Shown here: piece by piece, positions 5,242 through 6,153 of the stretch
How the letters are laid out: every line of letters begins with the position of its first letter
Numbering within the stretch: the stretch's first letter is position 1
NCBI GenBank assembly: GCA_900758315.1
Contig: CAAERF010000574.1
Span: forward strand, 1 to 6,153
Source of the DNA: an uncultured Oscillospiraceae bacterium
Lineage (GTDB): Bacteria > Bacillota > Clostridia > Oscillospirales > Oscillospiraceae
Reading direction: 5' to 3'
Length of the DNA: 6,153 bases
Notes under the pieces: model-generated
What the model was told of the DNA's origin: nothing
Database searches by the model: none
What the model saw: the letters and a program-made list of their open reading frames with translations, nothing else
Made by a program: the position numbers and the translations under genes

Positions 5242-6153
5242 ATGGTGAATTTGGATGCTTCCGCAAAGTTTTTGAAGGAAGGACTGACTTTTGACGACGT
5301 CCTGCTGATCCCCGGTGAGAGTAATGTTGTGCCGGTGGATATCGACCTGCACGCTCAGCTGACCAAGAAAATCCGGCTGAATATCCCGGTCATGTCCGCG
5401 GCCATGGATACCGTTACCGAGTACCGTATGGCAATCGCCATCGCCAGAGAGGGCGGCATCGGTATCATTCACAAGAACATGTCCATCGCCGCTCAGGCCG
5501 AGCAGGTGGATATGGTGAAGCGCTCCGAAAACGGCGTCATCACCAATCCGTTCTGGCTGGCGCCCGGCCACACTCTGGGAGAGGCCGCTGCGCTGATGGC
5601 AAAGTACCATATCTCCGGCGTCCCCATCTGTGAGCGCGGTAAGCTGATCGGCATTATCACCAACCGCGACATGAAGTTTGAGACCAACATGGACCGTCTG
5701 ATCGACGAGGTCATGACCAAGGAAAACCTGGTGACGGCCAAGGAAGGCACCACCATCGAGGAGGCAAAGGAGATCCTGCGCCACCGCAAGATCGAAAAGC
5801 TCCCCATCGTGGACGACGAGATGCACCTGAAGGGCCTGATCACCATCAAGGACATCGAGAAGGCCGTGACCTATCCCAACGCTGCCCGTGACGAAGGCGG
5901 CAGACTGCTCTGCGGCGCCGCCATCGGCGTGACGGCAGACCTGCTGGACCGGGTAGCCGCTCTGGTGGAAGCTGGTGCGGACGTCCTCTGTCTGGACTCT
6001 GCCCACGGCCACAGCCACAACATCATCCAGGCGGTCAGCCGCATCAAGGCCCTGTATCCTGATGTCCAGCTGGTGGCCGGCAACGTGGCCACTGCAGAGG
6101 CCACTGAGGCCCTGATCCAGGCCGGCGCGGACTGCGTCAAGGTCGGTATTGGC
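5242..6153 (+). CDS. guaB: Inosine-5'-monophosphate dehydrogenase, C-terminus outside window
   Basis: Oxidises IMP to XMP with NAD+, the committed step of GMP synthesis in the cytoplasm. The first 304 residues are visible, out of about 485-500 in the family. The N-terminus has [12 protein letters not shown] (13-24), [12 protein letters not shown] (49-60) and [10 protein letters not shown] (71-80), the start of the catalytic TIM barrel. A Bateman module of two CBS domains is inserted at about 95-210 ([20 protein letters not shown] and [20 protein letters not shown]), which usually senses adenine/guanine nucleotides. The barrel resumes with [10 protein letters not shown] (249-258), including the NAD-contacting aspartate, and LVAGNVAT (277-284). 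The window ends at VKVGIG, just before the GPGSICTT loop with the catalytic cysteine, so the active-site residue and flap cannot be checked. No obvious promoter lies in the 74 bases upstream. Confidence 0.97.
   Translation, partial: MVNLDASAKFLKEGLTFDDVLLIPGESNVVPVDIDLHAQLTKKIRLNIPVMSAAMDTVTEYRMAIAIAREGGIGIIHKNMSIAAQAEQVDMVKRSENGVITNPFWLAPGHTLGEAAALMAKYHISGVPICERGKLIGIITNRDMKFETNMDRLIDEVMTKENLVTAKEGTTIEEAKEILRHRKIEKLPIVDDEMHLKGLITIKDIEKAVTYPNAARDEGGRLLCGAAIGVTADLLDRVAALVEAGADVLCLDSAHGHSHNIIQAVSRIKALYPDVQLVAGNVATAEATEALIQAGADCVKVGIG

Noticed and set aside
5191..6018. A 275-codon open frame on the minus strand opposite guaB
   Set aside because: It mirrors the guaB coding sequence, and its His/Asp/Gly-rich translation matches no family I recognise.

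Overview
The window looks like the chromosome of a GC-rich, endospore-forming Clostridia member. The closest style is the Oscillospiraceae gut anaerobes (Flavonifractor, Oscillibacter, Intestinimonas relatives), but that placement is inference from gene content and codon use. The direct evidence is two spore-specific SpoVA genes, Gram-positive-type AGGAGG ribosome binding sites, short intergenic gaps and GC-rich third codon positions. No mobile element, CRISPR array, tRNA or rRNA was seen.

Region 1 (about 1-2906, + strand) is a tight three-gene phosphonate operon. It holds phnW (2-aminoethylphosphonate:pyruvate transaminase, missing its N-terminus at the window edge), a saccharopine-dehydrogenase-family oxidoreductase, and phnX (phosphonoacetaldehyde hydrolase). 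PhnW and PhnX together convert 2-aminoethylphosphonate plus pyruvate to alanine, acetaldehyde and phosphate. The middle gene overlaps phnW by 4 bases and lies 11 bases before phnX, yet it has no role in the textbook pathway. It is the best candidate for undescribed biology here: possibly an NAD-dependent enzyme that releases phosphonoacetaldehyde or aminoethylphosphonate from an N-substituted (opine-like) phosphonate, or that oxidatively deaminates the amine directly. A hairpin flanked by T-tracts on both strands (2907-2955) ends this operon and the convergent one.

Region 2 (2958-4355, - strand) is spoVAD-spoVAE, encoding parts of the SpoVA apparatus that moves dipicolinic acid into the forespore and out during germination. 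The usual upstream partner spoVAC is not adjacent. A sigma-G-like promoter and a GC-rich leader hairpin precede spoVAD.

Region 3 (4356-4561) is a 206-base divergent intergenic region. It carries the sigma-G-like promoter on the minus strand and a strong extended -10 sigma-A-type promoter on the plus strand.

Region 4 (4562-6153, + strand) holds a cysteine-rich zinc-ribbon protein of unknown function, followed after 74 bases by guaB (IMP dehydrogenase), which runs off the right edge just before its catalytic cysteine loop. No convincing promoter was seen directly before guaB, so read-through from the zinc-ribbon gene's promoter is plausible.
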